Positions 47,040 through 56,715 of a stretch of 64,000 bases of DNA are shown here, in pieces. The notes beneath the pieces are model-generated. The model was given only the letters and a program-made list of their open reading frames with translations. It ran no database searches and was not told the origin of the DNA. Source of the stretch: Actinomadura alba (lineage in GTDB: Bacteria; Actinomycetota; Actinomycetes; Streptosporangiales; Streptosporangiaceae); contig NZ_JABVEC010000002.1 of assembly GCF_014323705.1 (NCBI RefSeq), positions 434,001 to 498,000 of the forward strand. Direction: 5' to 3'. Both the position numbers and the translations under genes were made by a program. How positions within the stretch are numbered: position 1 is the first letter of the stretch; every line of letters starts with the position of its first letter.

Positions 47040-50000
47040 ATGGGCGGGAAGCTCGACGAGGCCAAAGACGATCTACTCCGGCGGGCGGCTGAGACCTGCG
47101 CCCAGACACCTGGGGCGCGCCCCGACTGGGCCGGCGACAGCTTTGACTACCTGCGGCTTTACTACCGGCACGTGGCCCCGGAGGATCTACTCGGCCGAGA
47201 CCCCGCCGACGTGTGCGGTCCCGCGATGGCCCACCGGCACCTCGGAGAGGAGCGGCCCCAGGGCCGTGCCAAGGTACGGGTCTTCACCCCGACGATCGAG
47301 GGGCACGGCTGGGACCCCGGTCACACCGTCCTGCAGATCGTCACCGACGACATGCCGTTCTTGATCGACTCGGTGACGATGGAGCTGAGCCGGCACGACC
47401 TGTCGACGCACCTCATCGTGCATCCGCAGTTCGGCGTGGACCGCGACGTGGCCGGTCATCTGCGCGGGTTCCGCAGGGCGACGGACGGCGACCAGGATCT
47501 CGACGAGGCCTGGATCCACATCGAGATCGACCGCACCAGCGACCGTGCGGTGCTGGACCGGCTGGAGATCGACCTCGAACGCGTTCTGACGGACGTGCGG
47601 GTCGCGGTCGAGGACGAGCCGAAGATGCGGTCGCTGGCCGGCGCCATCGCGATGGAGCTCACCGAGCACGCCCCGCCGCTGCCGGGCACCGAGATCGCCG
47701 AGAGCGTCGAGCTGCTCGACTGGCTGGCCGACGACCATTTCATCTTCCTCGGCTACCGGGACTACGACCTGATCGATGACGGCGCGGTCCTGCGTCCGGT
47801 CACCGGCACCGGCCTCGGCATCCTGCGCCCCGACAAGTTCGAGTCGCACAGCTTCGCGGCGCTGCCGCCCGAGGTGCGAGCGAAGGCGCGCGAGCCGAAG
47901 ATCCTCATCCTCACCAAGGCCAACTCCCGGGCGACCGTGCACCGGTCGAGCTACCTCGACTACATCGGCGTGAAGAAGTTCGACGCCGCGGGCGAGGTGA
48001 TCGGTGAACGGCGGTTCCTGGGCCTGTTCACCCACGTCGCCTACAGCGAGTCGATCTCGCACATCCCGATGCTCAAGCGCAAGCTCGACGAGGTGCTGGT
48101 ACGGGCGGGGTTCACCCCGGACAGCTACGACGGCCAGGACCTCATCGAGATCCTCGAGGCATATCCGCGCGACGAGCTGTTCCAGACCTCGGTCGACGAG
48201 CTGGTGCCGATCGCACTCGGCGTGCTGCGGTTGCGCGAGCGCCGGCGGCTGAAGCTCTTCCTGCGCAAGGACGACTACGGCAGGTACATGTCCTGCCTGG
48301 TCTATCTGCCGAGGGATCGCTACACCACCCAGATCAGGCTGCGCATCCAGCAGATCCTGCGCCGCGCCTTCAGCGGCGTGACGGTCGACTACAGCGCGAT
48401 GGTCTCCGAGTCCGTGCTCGCGCGCCTCCATGTCGTCGTACGGGGCGAACGCGGCAAGCCGCTGCCCGACGTCGACACCGAGGACCTCGAGGCCGAGCTC
48501 ACCACGGCCATCCGGTCGTGGTCCGACGACCTCGTCGACGCGCTGGTCGAGCAGATCGGAGAGGAGCGCTCGGCGGCGCTGTTCCGCACCTTCGGCGATG
48601 CCTTCCCCGAGGGGTACAAGGCCGACTTCCCGGCCCGTACGGCGGTCGCCGACCTCAAGCGGCTCGACGGGCTCACCGAGCCGGGCGACACCTCCATCAA
48701 CCTGTACGAGGCCTACAACGCCGCGCCGGGCGAGCGCCGGCTGAAGATCTACCGGTTGGGACCGCCGATCTCGCTGTCCCATGTGCTGCCGCTGCTGCAG
48801 AACATGGGCGTGGAGGTCGTCGACGAGCGGCCGTACCAGATTGACCGAACCGATCGCGACCCGATGTGGATCTACGACCTCGGGCTGCGCTACACGCCGT
48901 CGGCGGGAGTGGACGAGGCCGAGGTCAAGCGGCTCTTCCAGGAGGCCTTCACCGCCCTGTGGCGAGACGACATCGAGAGCGACGGGTTCAACGCGCTGGT
49001 GCTGCACGCCGAGCTGAACTGGCGGCAGGCAATGGTGCTGCGGGCGTACGCGAAGTATCTGCGCCAGATCGGAATCACGTTCAGCCAGAGCTACATCGAG
49101 CAGGTCCTGCGCGCCAACGCGCCGGTCACCAGGCTGCTGGTGCGCCTGTTCGAGTCGCGCTTCGACCCGGTCCGCAGCGACGGGGAGGAGACGCGCAGCA
49201 CCAAGATCGCCGATGAGATCCTGGCCGCGCTCGACGAGGTCGCGAGCCTGGACCAGGACCGCATCCTGCGGGCCTACCTGGCATTGATCCAGGCCACCCT
49301 CCGCACCAACTTCTTCCAGACGCGGGCCGGTGTCACCGGCGAAAGCTCACCGGCCGCGGCGGGTGAAGCGGGGACGGCGTCCGTGCGGGCCGCCGGCGGC
49401 CGGCACAAGCCGTACCTGTCGCTGAAGTTCGACCCGCGGCGGATCCTGGACCTGCCGCAGCCGCGGCCCAAGTTCGAGATCTTCGTGTACTCCCCCCGGA
49501 TCGAGGGGGTGCACCTGCGGTTCGGCTCGGTCGCCCGTGGCGGCCTGCGCTGGTCGGACCGGCTGGAGGACTTCCGCACCGAGATCCTCGGCCTGGTCAA
49601 GGCCCAGGCGGTGAAGAACACCGTCATCGTGCCGGCCGGCGCGAAGGGCGGCTTCGTGTGCAAGCGACTGCCCGAAGCCGGCGACCGGGGGGCTTACCTC
49701 GCCGAGGGCATCGCCTGCTACAAGCAGTTCATCAGCGGTCTGCTGGACATCACCGACAACCTGGTCGACGGCGAGGTGGCGCCCGCACCCGAGGTCGTCC
49801 GGCATGACGGCGACGACACCTACCTCGTCGTCGCCGCCGACAAGGGCACCGCGACGTTCTCGGACGTCGCCAACGAGGTGGCGGCGGCGTACGGCTACTG
49901 GCTCGGCGACGCGTTCGCCTCCGGGGGGTCGGTCGGCTACGACCACAAGGCGATGGGCATCACCGCTCGCGGCGCCTGGGAGTCGGTGAAATACCACTTC

Positions 50001-51974
50001 CGGTTCCTCGGCCTCGACGTCGGCGCCCAGGACTTCACCGTCGTGGGCATCGGCGACATGTCCGGTGACGTCTTCGGCAACGGGATGCTGCTGTCCCGGC
50101 ACATCAAGCTCGTCGCCGCCTTCGACCACCGGCACATCTTCGTCGACCCCGACCCCGACCCCGAGAGCTCCTTCGAGGAGCGCAAGCGGCTGTTCGGCCT
50201 GCCGCGCAGCTCGTGGGCCGACTACGACACGTCGCTGGTCTCGGCCGGGGGCGGGGTGTTCCCGCGTACGGCCAAATCGATCAAGCTGACCCCGCAGATG
50301 CGGGAGGCGCTCGGCATCGAGCCCGACGTCGCGGCGATGACGCCGTACGAGCTGATCCACGCGGCCCTGTGCGCCCCCGTGGACCTGCTGTGGAACGGGG
50401 GGATCGGCACGTACGTCAAGGCGACCTCCGAGAACAACGCCGACGTGGGGGACAAGGCCAACGACCCGGTCCGGGCCGACGCGGCCGACCTGCGCTGCCG
50501 GGTGATCGGTGAGGGCGGCAATCTCGGGCTGACCCAGCTCGCCCGGATCGAGTTCGCCAGCGGCGGCGGGCTCGTCAACACCGACTTCATCGACAACTCC
50601 GCCGGCGTCGACACCTCCGACCACGAGGTGAACATCAAGATCCTGCTGGATCAGGTCGTCCGCGACGGGGAGCTGACCGGCAAGCAGCGCAACAAGCTGA
50701 TGTACGACATGACCGACGAGGTGGCCGAGCTGGTGCTCGGCGACAACTACGGTCAGAACGTCGTGCTCGCGGCCTCCCGCGAACAGGCCGGGAACATGCT
50801 GCAGGTCCACGCCCGCTACCTGCGGAGACTGGAGAGCGACGGCAAGCTCGACCGGCGGCTGGAGTTCCTGCCCGACGACAAGGCGCTCGCCGAGCGCAGG
50901 CACGCTCCCGCCGGTGCCACCGGCGCGGGGCTGGGCCTGTACGGGCCGGAGTTCGCCGCGCTGCTGGCCTACGCCAAGCTCACGCTCGACGACCAGCTCG
51001 TCAACTCGGATCTGCCCGACGATCCCTACCTGGCGTCATGGCTTGTGGGCTACTTCCCGACACCGCTGCGCGAGCGTTTCCGCGGGTACATGGACCGGCA
51101 TCCGCTGCGCCGGGAGATCATCGCCACTCAGGTGGTGAACGAACTGATCAACAACAGCGGCGTGACGTTCATGTTCCGGTTCAACGAGGAGACCGGGGCC
51201 TCGCCCCAGGACATCACCCGGGCCTATCTGGTCGCCCGCGAGGTCTTCGACATGCCGAGGTTCTGGCGGTCGATCGAGCAGTTGTCCGATCAGATCGACG
51301 TGTCGACCCAGCTCGCCATGCGGCTCGAAGCGCGCAAGCTCACCGAGCGCGGCGCGCGCTGGCTGCTGCGCAACCGCCGCCCGCCGATCGACATCCAGCA
51401 GACCATCGACCTCTTCGCCGAGGGTGCCGTGGCGCTGGCGCCCAGCCTGCCGAAGCGGCTGGTCGGACGGGACCTGTCGGCCTTCGAGGAGCGTCGTGAC
51501 GGCTTCGCCGGCCAGGGTGTGCCCGAGGATCTGGCCGAGCAGGTGGCGATGATGGTCCCGGCGTACTCGACCTTCGATCTCGTGGAGATCTCGCACACCA
51601 CCGGCCGGACGGTCGAGGAGACCGCAGAGGTCTACTTCGATCTGGCCGATCGGCTGGAACTCGCCCGCCTCAGGGAGCGGATCATCGCGCTGCCCCGGCC
51701 GGACCGGTGGAAGTCGATGGCACGCTCGGCACTGCGTGACGATCTCTACACGGCGCACGCGGCGCTGACCCGGGACGTCCTCACCACGAGCGAACCCGGC
51801 GCCGGACCCGAGGATCGGCTGGCCGCGTGGACCGACAAGAACGCCTCCGCGAAGGAGCGGGCGAGCCAGATGCTGAGCGAGATCTGGGAGAGCGACAGCT
51901 TCGACCTGGCCACCCTTTCGGTGGCCCTCGGTGCGATCCGCACCCTGGTCACCGCCGGTTCGCTGCCCAACTGA
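47040..51974 (+). CDS. Large (180-kDa type) NAD-specific glutamate dehydrogenase
   Basis: Oxidatively deaminates glutamate to 2-oxoglutarate. The 1,644 residues match the large NAD-GDH class of actinobacteria and proteobacteria. The N-terminal half has ACT-like regulatory domains. The catalytic core begins near residue 780 (FEIFVYSPRIEGVHLRFG, VARGGLRWSDRLEDFRTE, KNTVIVPAGAKGGFVCK), and the Rossmann part follows (VVGIGDMSGDVFGNGML, CRVIGEGGNLGLTQLAR). The C-terminal third is helical. ATG 47040 has GGGGAG seven bases upstream; GTG 47010 and ATG 47016 are alternatives. Confidence 0.93.
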   Translation: MGGKLDEAKDDLLRRAAETCAQTPGARPDWAGDSFDYLRLYYRHVAPEDLLGRDPADVCGPAMAHRHLGEERPQGRAKVRVFTPTIEGHGWDPGHTVLQIVTDDMPFLIDSVTMELSRHDLSTHLIVHPQFGVDRDVAGHLRGFRRATDGDQDLDEAWIHIEIDRTSDRAVLDRLEIDLERVLTDVRVAVEDEPKMRSLAGAIAMELTEHAPPLPGTEIAESVELLDWLADDHFIFLGYRDYDLIDDGAVLRPVTGTGLGILRPDKFESHSFAALPPEVRAKAREPKILILTKANSRATVHRSSYLDYIGVKKFDAAGEVIGERRFLGLFTHVAYSESISHIPMLKRKLDEVLVRAGFTPDSYDGQDLIEILEAYPRDELFQTSVDELVPIALGVLRLRERRRLKLFLRKDDYGRYMSCLVYLPRDRYTTQIRLRIQQILRRAFSGVTVDYSAMVSESVLARLHVVVRGERGKPLPDVDTEDLEAELTTAIRSWSDDLVDALVEQIGEERSAALFRTFGDAFPEGYKADFPARTAVADLKRLDGLTEPGDTSINLYEAYNAAPGERRLKIYRLGPPISLSHVLPLLQNMGVEVVDERPYQIDRTDRDPMWIYDLGLRYTPSAGVDEAEVKRLFQEAFTALWRDDIESDGFNALVLHAELNWRQAMVLRAYAKYLRQIGITFSQSYIEQVLRANAPVTRLLVRLFESRFDPVRSDGEETRSTKIADEILAALDEVASLDQDRILRAYLALIQATLRTNFFQTRAGVTGESSPAAAGEAGTASVRAAGGRHKPYLSLKFDPRRILDLPQPRPKFEIFVYSPRIEGVHLRFGSVARGGLRWSDRLEDFRTEILGLVKAQAVKNTVIVPAGAKGGFVCKRLPEAGDRGAYLAEGIACYKQFISGLLDITDNLVDGEVAPAPEVVRHDGDDTYLVVAADKGTATFSDVANEVAAAYGYWLGDAFASGGSVGYDHKAMGITARGAWESVKYHFRFLGLDVGAQDFTVVGIGDMSGDVFGNGMLLSRHIKLVAAFDHRHIFVDPDPDPESSFEERKRLFGLPRSSWADYDTSLVSAGGGVFPRTAKSIKLTPQMREALGIEPDVAAMTPYELIHAALCAPVDLLWNGGIGTYVKATSENNADVGDKANDPVRADAADLRCRVIGEGGNLGLTQLARIEFASGGGLVNTDFIDNSAGVDTSDHEVNIKILLDQVVRDGELTGKQRNKLMYDMTDEVAELVLGDNYGQNVVLAASREQAGNMLQVHARYLRRLESDGKLDRRLEFLPDDKALAERRHAPAGATGAGLGLYGPEFAALLAYAKLTLDDQLVNSDLPDDPYLASWLVGYFPTPLRERFRGYMDRHPLRREIIATQVVNELINNSGVTFMFRFNEETGASPQDITRAYLVAREVFDMPRFWRSIEQLSDQIDVSTQLAMRLEARKLTERGARWLLRNRRPPIDIQQTIDLFAEGAVALAPSLPKRLVGRDLSAFEERRDGFAGQGVPEDLAEQVAMMVPAYSTFDLVEISHTTGRTVEETAEVYFDLADRLELARLRERIIALPRPDRWKSMARSALRDDLYTAHAALTRDVLTTSEPGAGPEDRLAAWTDKNASAKERASQMLSEIWESDSFDLATLSVALGAIRTLVTAGSLPN

Positions 51975-52009
51975 CCCGCCCGGTGAAAGAGGGGCTGGTG
52001 GTCACCGTC

Positions 52010-52066
52010 GGGCGCCGGCGTGCTCCGCACACAGCGGTCAAGGAGGCGCTGAGCGCGCCGGCGCCC
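52010..52066. terminator. Convergent terminator between glutamate dehydrogenase and lipoprotein genes
   Basis: Arms 52010-52020 and 52056-52066 are perfectly complementary over 11 bases (GGGCGCCGGCG and its complement). They flank a 35-base loop, centred between two converging stop codons. Confidence 0.6.
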
Positions 52067-52074
52067 AACGGAAC

Positions 52075-53091
52075 TCAGGAGGCGGCCGCCCGCACGGCCT
52101 TCCGGTAGCTGCCCGTCACGTCGACCGAGCCTTTGTCCTTGGGCGGGACCTTGGACAGGTACTGCACGAGCACGGTGGTGTCGAGCCGGTCCTTGACGTT
52201 GCCGGGCGGAGCGAGCCCGACCAGGTCGCCCGTGATCGAGATCGCCCCGGGCTTCTTCGCGGTGTAGCGCTCGTTCTGCTGCAGGACGTACCAGACGAGC
52301 GCGCCGCCGTCGGTGGTGCGCAGCGCGTACACCGGTGCGGTGCTGGGCGCGAACAGCGAGGTCAGGCCCACGCCGACCTTGGAGAACTGGCCGGTGGCCC
52401 GCTCGAGGGCGGCGTAGGCCTGCGTGGTGTGCGGCCCCGGACCGATGCCGGCCGCGGCCGGAGACTTGGGACCGCTCGTGAGCAGCGCGGCGTGCGCGGC
52501 ACCGACCTTCGACGGGCTGAGGGCGAGCCGCGCGTCGCCGGGCGGCACCGAGGTCGCGTAACCGTTCTTGTCGACGGCCACTCCGCCGAGCGGCCCCGCT
52601 GTCGGGTACGGATCGGCGGCGAGCCGCCAGGGCGCACCGGCCTTGTCCTGGACGAACAGCAGCGCGTGCTGTTGCTCGGCTCGGCGCTGCCGCCCGTTGC
52701 CCTCGCGTGAACCGGTACGTTCCGCGCGCGAGGTGGCGCCGACGGCGAACCAGCGCGGATGGGCGGTCAGCTTCGGGATGTAGAAGGACGGCTTGGTGTA
52801 GGTGAACTGGGTGTACTTCTGCTTGGTCGCACGGCGCAGCTTGTAGCCCGCCGTGTCCATGTCGAGCTGCGCGCCCGTCTCGGCGGACGCCAGCAGCTTG
52901 TCGTCGAGGGCCTTGTTGGCCTGGTTGTTGGTGCTCTCGTACTTGTTGAGCACCTCCCGGGCCTCGCTCAGGGTGAGCTGCGGTGCCGGCGACGGGGCGC
53001 CGGGGCCGACGCCCGCGCCGCTGCACGAGGCCAGCGGACACGAGGCCAGCGGGACGGTGAGGGCCGCGAGAACGGCCAGACGGAGACGCAT
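52075..53091 (-). CDS. Secreted lipoprotein of unknown function, paralogue A
   Basis: A 338-residue lipoprotein. The signal peptide carries two consecutive lipoboxes, LASC (Cys18) and LASC (Cys23), created by a 15-bp tandem duplication. The mature domain starts with a helical segment (TLSEAREVLNKYESTNNQAN) and continues with strand-rich sequence (HPRWFAVGA, VYALRTTDGGALVWYVLQ). It aligns in motif order with the neighbouring lipoprotein at 53197, so they are tandem paralogues. ATG 53091 follows a G-rich ribosome site. The family is actinobacterial and uncharacterised. Confidence 0.82.
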   Translation of the reverse strand: MRLRLAVLAALTVPLASCPLASCSGAGVGPGAPSPAPQLTLSEAREVLNKYESTNNQANKALDDKLLASAETGAQLDMDTAGYKLRRATKQKYTQFTYTKPSFYIPKLTAHPRWFAVGATSRAERTGSREGNGRQRRAEQQHALLFVQDKAGAPWRLAADPYPTAGPLGGVAVDKNGYATSVPPGDARLALSPSKVGAAHAALLTSGPKSPAAAGIGPGPHTTQAYAALERATGQFSKVGVGLTSLFAPSTAPVYALRTTDGGALVWYVLQQNERYTAKKPGAISITGDLVGLAPPGNVKDRLDTTVLVQYLSKVPPKDKGSVDVTGSYRKAVRAAAS

Positions 53092-53136
53092 GAAACCCCC
53101 CGGGGGAAGACGATGACGCATTCCGGGGAGCATCAT

Positions 53137-53164
53137 CGCAGAGTGATCGGAGCGTCACTCTGCG
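53137..53164. terminator. Hairpin after the second paralogous lipoprotein
   Basis: Arms CGCAGAGTGA (53137-53146) and TCACTCTGCG (53155-53164) are perfectly complementary with an eight-base loop. It lies 33 bases downstream of the stop of the - strand gene at 53197 and just upstream of the next gene. Confidence 0.65.
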
Positions 53165-53195
53165 TTTACTCAGATTGGGGTTTACTCAGATTGGG
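53164..53195. repeat. Two tandem copies of a 16-bp unit
   Basis: GTTTACTCAGATTGGG occurs at 53164-53179 and again, identically, at 53180-53195. It sits between the stop of one lipoprotein gene and the hairpin that follows it. Probably a recent slippage duplication. Confidence 0.9.
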
Positions 53196-53196
53196 G

Positions 53197-54330
53197 TCAC
53201 CCTGATGCGCGGGTGAACGCCTGGGTCACCGCGCCGTCGTGCGCGACGACGTCGGCCCTCGGGGCGGTCTTACGACCCGGCCCCGGTGACGGCGTGTGCG
53301 CCGGTGTGCGCGCAGGGGGCTGGACGGGGACCACCGCGGCGAACTGCAGGGTCTGTGTCACGTTGAGCTCGTCCTTCAGCACGAGCGTGTCCAGCAGGTG
53401 GGCGGCGTCACGCGGGATGGACAGGCGGTTCCTCTTGTCCTTGAGAAAGGTCACGGTGTTCTGGCTCAGCGCGTACAGCACGAGGCCGCCGCCGTCGGCC
53501 GTGCGCAACGGAAAGATCGGGAAGCCGGTCGCCGTGAAGACGGTGTCGTAGGCGAGCCCGGCCTCCGCCGCCCTTCTCTTGGCCCTGCGCGTCTGCGTGT
53601 AGTAGCCGGAGGTGTAGGCGCCGGTCCGCAGCACGTCGGCGGCGACGGAGCCGGAGCCCTCCACGGCGAGCGTGGCGTGGATCCCGGAGACGCTGCGCGG
53701 CTGGATCATCAGCCCGGCGTCGAAGGTCGCGAGTGGCGTCGCGTAGCCCTCGCGGTCGACCACCACGTGGGGGACCTTCGTCTTCGCGTTCAGCACCGTC
53801 GTGAGGCTGAGCCGCCAGCGGGTGGACGGGGAGGAGCGGTGGAACGCCATGAGCGCGGTGCGCTTGGATCTCGGCTCCGACGCGCTGCGCCCGGCTCCGG
53901 CGGAGGAGCCGTTCCCGCTCCTGGTCGTCCGGTCGACGGCCGCGACGAACCACTGCGGGTAGGTCGACAGCCGGGGCACGTAGAGACGGGGGGTCGCGTA
54001 GTGGTAGCGCGGCACCGGCTCGCCCGTGAACGCGGCCTTGCGGAAGGCGGCCGCGATCAGCTGGGACTGGCCGTCGGCGGCCCACGACAGCGCGAGCCGC
54101 TCGTCACCGCTCGCTCGGGCCACGTCCTCGTTGGTGACGTACGCCCGGAACGCCTGCCTGGCCACCTCGGGGGTCAGCCGTTCGGGGGTGGGGGTGGAGG
54201 CGAAGGCCGCCGGGGCGGTGGGCCGCTCCCTCGGTTCCGAGCAGCCCATGACACCGATGAGCGCCAGCACGGCGGTCATCGTCAACGCGATCGTTCGGAA
54301 CGTATGCCGTCGCACCGTCCTCTGCTTCAC
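53197..54330 (-). CDS. Secreted lipoprotein of unknown function, paralogue B
   Basis: A 377-residue lipoprotein with a long basic n-region, hydrophobic core and lipobox VMGC (Cys30). The mature part shares motif order with paralogue A. A helical start (TPEVARQAFRAYVTNEDVAR) leads to YPQWFVAAVDR, aligned to HPRWFAVGATS, and FPLRTADGGGLVLYALSQN, aligned to YALRTTDGGALVWYVLQ. The C-terminal tail is Pro/Ala-rich. GTG start at 54330. No enzyme motif is visible. The pair probably arose by tandem duplication and then diverged strongly. Confidence 0.82.
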   Translation of the reverse strand: MKQRTVRRHTFRTIALTMTAVLALIGVMGCSEPRERPTAPAAFASTPTPERLTPEVARQAFRAYVTNEDVARASGDERLALSWAADGQSQLIAAAFRKAAFTGEPVPRYHYATPRLYVPRLSTYPQWFVAAVDRTTRSGNGSSAGAGRSASEPRSKRTALMAFHRSSPSTRWRLSLTTVLNAKTKVPHVVVDREGYATPLATFDAGLMIQPRSVSGIHATLAVEGSGSVAADVLRTGAYTSGYYTQTRRAKRRAAEAGLAYDTVFTATGFPIFPLRTADGGGLVLYALSQNTVTFLKDKRNRLSIPRDAAHLLDTLVLKDELNVTQTLQFAAVVPVQPPARTPAHTPSPGPGRKTAPRADVVAHDGAVTQAFTRASG

Positions 54331-54452
54331 CGTCCGAGGCCCCCGGGCTTGTCATGATCTACATTCGCTGATCCGTGATTCTGCCACCCCTCAATGGTGG
54401 ATGGAGACGGTGCCGTCGCTCACCGGTGCTTTCCCGCCGATAAACTCGACGT

Positions 54453-55568
54453 GTGGCAGCCATCGATGCTCAAGATCAGCTCAAGGAGCTCAACTCGACC
54501 CTCACCGGCATCGAGGCGGTGCTCGATCTCGACGGCATGCGGGGGGACATCGGGAAGCTGCGTGAGGAGTCCGCGGATCCCGAGCTGTGGAACGACCAGG
54601 AGCGTGCGCAGAAGGTGACCCGCCGGCTGTCCTATCTCGGGAGCGAGCTCAGCCGGGTCGAGGCTCTGCGCAACCGCCTCGACGACCTCGCCGTGCTGTT
54701 CGAGCTGGCCTGGGAAGAGGACGACGGCGACACCCTCGGCGAGGCCGAGGGCGAGCTGGGCTCACTCCGCAAGGACGTCCAGCAGCTCGAGGTCCGCACG
54801 CTGATGGCAGGGGAGTACGACGCGCGTGAGGCGCTCGTCACGATCAACGCCCAGGCGGGCGGTGTCGATGCGGCCGACTGGGCTCAGCAGTTGCAGCGCA
54901 TGTACCTTCGCTGGGCCGAGCGGCACGGCTACCCGACAGAGATCTACGACACGTCCTACGCGGAGGAGGCCGGCATCAAGTCGACCACCTTCGTGGTACG
55001 CGCGCCCTACGCCTACGGCACGCTGCGCGGAGAACACGGCACCCACCGGCTCGTCCGCATCTCGCCCTTCGACAACCAGGGGCGGCGGCAGACGTCGTTC
55101 GCCGGCCTCGACGTGGTACCGGTGGTGGAGCAGAGCGACCACATCGACATCGACGAGAGCGAGCTGCGGATCGACGTCTACCGCTCCAGCGGTCCCGGCG
55201 GCCAGGGGGTCAACACCACCGACTCCGCGGTCCGGATCACGCACCTTCCGAGCGGCATCGTCGTCTCCTGCCAGAACGAGCGCAGCCAGCTGCAGAACCG
55301 CGCCTCGGCGATGAACGTCCTGCAGGCCAAGCTGCTGGAGCGCAAGCGGCAGGAGGAGGCGGAGAAGATGGCCGAGCTGCGCGGTAAGGGCACCACCAGC
55401 TGGGGCACGCAGATCCGCAACTACGTGCTGCACCCGTATCAGATCGTCAAGGACCTGCGCACCGGCGTCGAGGCGGGTAACCCCACGGCCGTCCTCGACG
55501 GTGAGATCGACGAGTTCGTCGAGGCCGAGATCCGCTGGATGCGCCAGCAGGAGAGCGCCGCCTCCTGA
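54453..55568 (+). CDS. prfB: Peptide chain release factor 2
   Basis: Recognises UGA and UAA stop codons and triggers peptide release. The 371-residue class I factor has stop-codon-recognition tripeptide SPF ([12 protein letters not shown]) and the GGQ peptidyl-hydrolysis motif at residues 249-251 (SGPGGQGVN). The gene is one uninterrupted frame from GTG 54453, so the autoregulatory +1 frameshift of E. coli prfB is absent, as is common in actinobacteria. It precedes ftsE-ftsX-smpB-ssrA, a conserved order that groups translation-termination and ribosome-rescue genes. Confidence 0.96.
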   Translation: MAAIDAQDQLKELNSTLTGIEAVLDLDGMRGDIGKLREESADPELWNDQERAQKVTRRLSYLGSELSRVEALRNRLDDLAVLFELAWEEDDGDTLGEAEGELGSLRKDVQQLEVRTLMAGEYDAREALVTINAQAGGVDAADWAQQLQRMYLRWAERHGYPTEIYDTSYAEEAGIKSTTFVVRAPYAYGTLRGEHGTHRLVRISPFDNQGRRQTSFAGLDVVPVVEQSDHIDIDESELRIDVYRSSGPGGQGVNTTDSAVRITHLPSGIVVSCQNERSQLQNRASAMNVLQAKLLERKRQEEAEKMAELRGKGTTSWGTQIRNYVLHPYQIVKDLRTGVEAGNPTAVLDGEIDEFVEAEIRWMRQQESAAS

Positions 55569-55581
55569 GAAGAGGTCCCCG

Positions 55582-55770
55582 CTAGGAGAGGTGCTGCAGC
55601 GCCAGCGCGAAGGCCAGGGCGAACGCCAGCACGAGTGCGATGAGGACCACACTCGGCGGTACCGAGGGGCCGTGGTCGTGGACCTCCGCGCGGGCGGCGC
55701 GGCAGGTCGGGCAACGCCCTTCGACGACCGGACCGGAGCATCGAGCACAGATCAAGTGTTCGCAGCTCAT
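55582..55770 (-). CDS. Small zinc-ribbon membrane protein
   Basis: A 62-residue protein. Four cysteines in two pairs (CARC and CPTC, with an earlier Cys in MSCEHLICARC) form a likely zinc ribbon at residues 3-26. A His-containing linker and one C-terminal transmembrane helix (VVLIALVLAFALAFALAL) follow. ATG 55770 has AGGAGG upstream, which supports it over 55818. The zinc ribbon would face the cytoplasm if the tail helix inserts N-in. Function unknown. It is convergent with prfB, leaving 13 bases. Confidence 0.75.
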   Translation of the reverse strand: MSCEHLICARCSGPVVEGRCPTCRAARAEVHDHGPSVPPSVVLIALVLAFALAFALALQHLS

Positions 55771-55959
55771 TCCGCGCCCTCCTCCTGGATCCCCGATCGA
55801 GGGACCGGTTACGTCCAAGTTGGACTTTCCATGTCAGTGTCCCCTCTAGACTGCGACATGGCCAACCGGACCGCCAAACCGGAGGCCCGCGGCGGCATTT
55901 GTCCCAAATGAGGACACCGTCGTCCAACAGACCCTAGACTGGCACGCCGTGATGCACTC

Positions 55960-56649
55960 GTGATCCACTTCGACAACGTCACCAAGGTTTACCCGAGCCA
56001 GAACCGACCGGCCCTCCAGCACGTGAACGTCGCCGTTGAGAAGGGCGAGTTCGTGTTCCTGGTGGGTCCCTCGGGGTCGGGCAAGTCGACCTTCCTGCGG
56101 CTGGTCCTCAAGGAGGAACGTCCGTCGCAAGGCCATGTCCACGTGGCCGGCAAGGACCTGAGCCGGCTGAACAACTGGAAGGTTCCGCACCTGCGCCGCA
56201 GGATCGGCTGCGTCTTCCAGGACTTCCGGCTGCTCCCCAACAAGAACGTCTTCGAGAACGTCGCCTTCGCGCTCGAGGTCATCGGAAAGCCGCGGCGCTT
56301 CATCGGCAAGGTCGTGCCCGAGGTCATCGACCTGGTCGGCCTGGAGGGCAAGGCCCACCGGATGCCCGATGAGCTCTCCGGCGGCGAGCAGCAGCGAGTC
56401 GCCATCGCCCGGGCGTTCGTCAACCGCCCGATGATCCTGCTCGCCGACGAGCCGACCGGGAACATCGACCCGGCCACCTCGATCGGCATCATGAAGGTGC
56501 TGGACCGGATCAACCGGACCGGCACAACCGTCGTGATGGCCACGCACGATGCCGCGATCGTCGACGCCTTCCGTAAACGGGTCGTCGAACTCGAGGACGG
56601 CCGCGTGGTCCGCGACCAGTCGCGCGGGGTTTACGGCCAGGCCTACTGA
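55960..56649 (+). CDS. ftsE: Cell division ATP-binding protein FtsE
   Basis: The ABC ATPase of the FtsEX complex, which activates septal peptidoglycan hydrolases. The 229 residues contain Walker [11 protein letters not shown]-loop FQDFRLLP, signature [15 protein letters not shown], Walker [12 protein letters not shown] and switch His in MATHDAAIV. The GTG start at 55960 gives [12 protein letters not shown], as in homologues. A small inverted repeat ATTTG/CAAAT lies at 55897-55909 upstream. The ftsX gene follows after 66 bases. Confidence 0.97.
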   Translation: MIHFDNVTKVYPSQNRPALQHVNVAVEKGEFVFLVGPSGSGKSTFLRLVLKEERPSQGHVHVAGKDLSRLNNWKVPHLRRRIGCVFQDFRLLPNKNVFENVAFALEVIGKPRRFIGKVVPEVIDLVGLEGKAHRMPDELSGGEQQRVAIARAFVNRPMILLADEPTGNIDPATSIGIMKVLDRINRTGTTVVMATHDAAIVDAFRKRVVELEDGRVVRDQSRGVYGQAY

Positions 56650-56715
56650 TCTGGCCCGACTCGGCCCAGCCCGGCCAAGACCCCCGGCCAACGACCAGCG
56701 AGGACAGCCAAGAAG

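Noticed and set aside
54453..54560. Programmed +1 frameshift in prfB
   Set aside because: The frame is continuous from the GTG start and no in-frame TGA with a slippery CTT is present.
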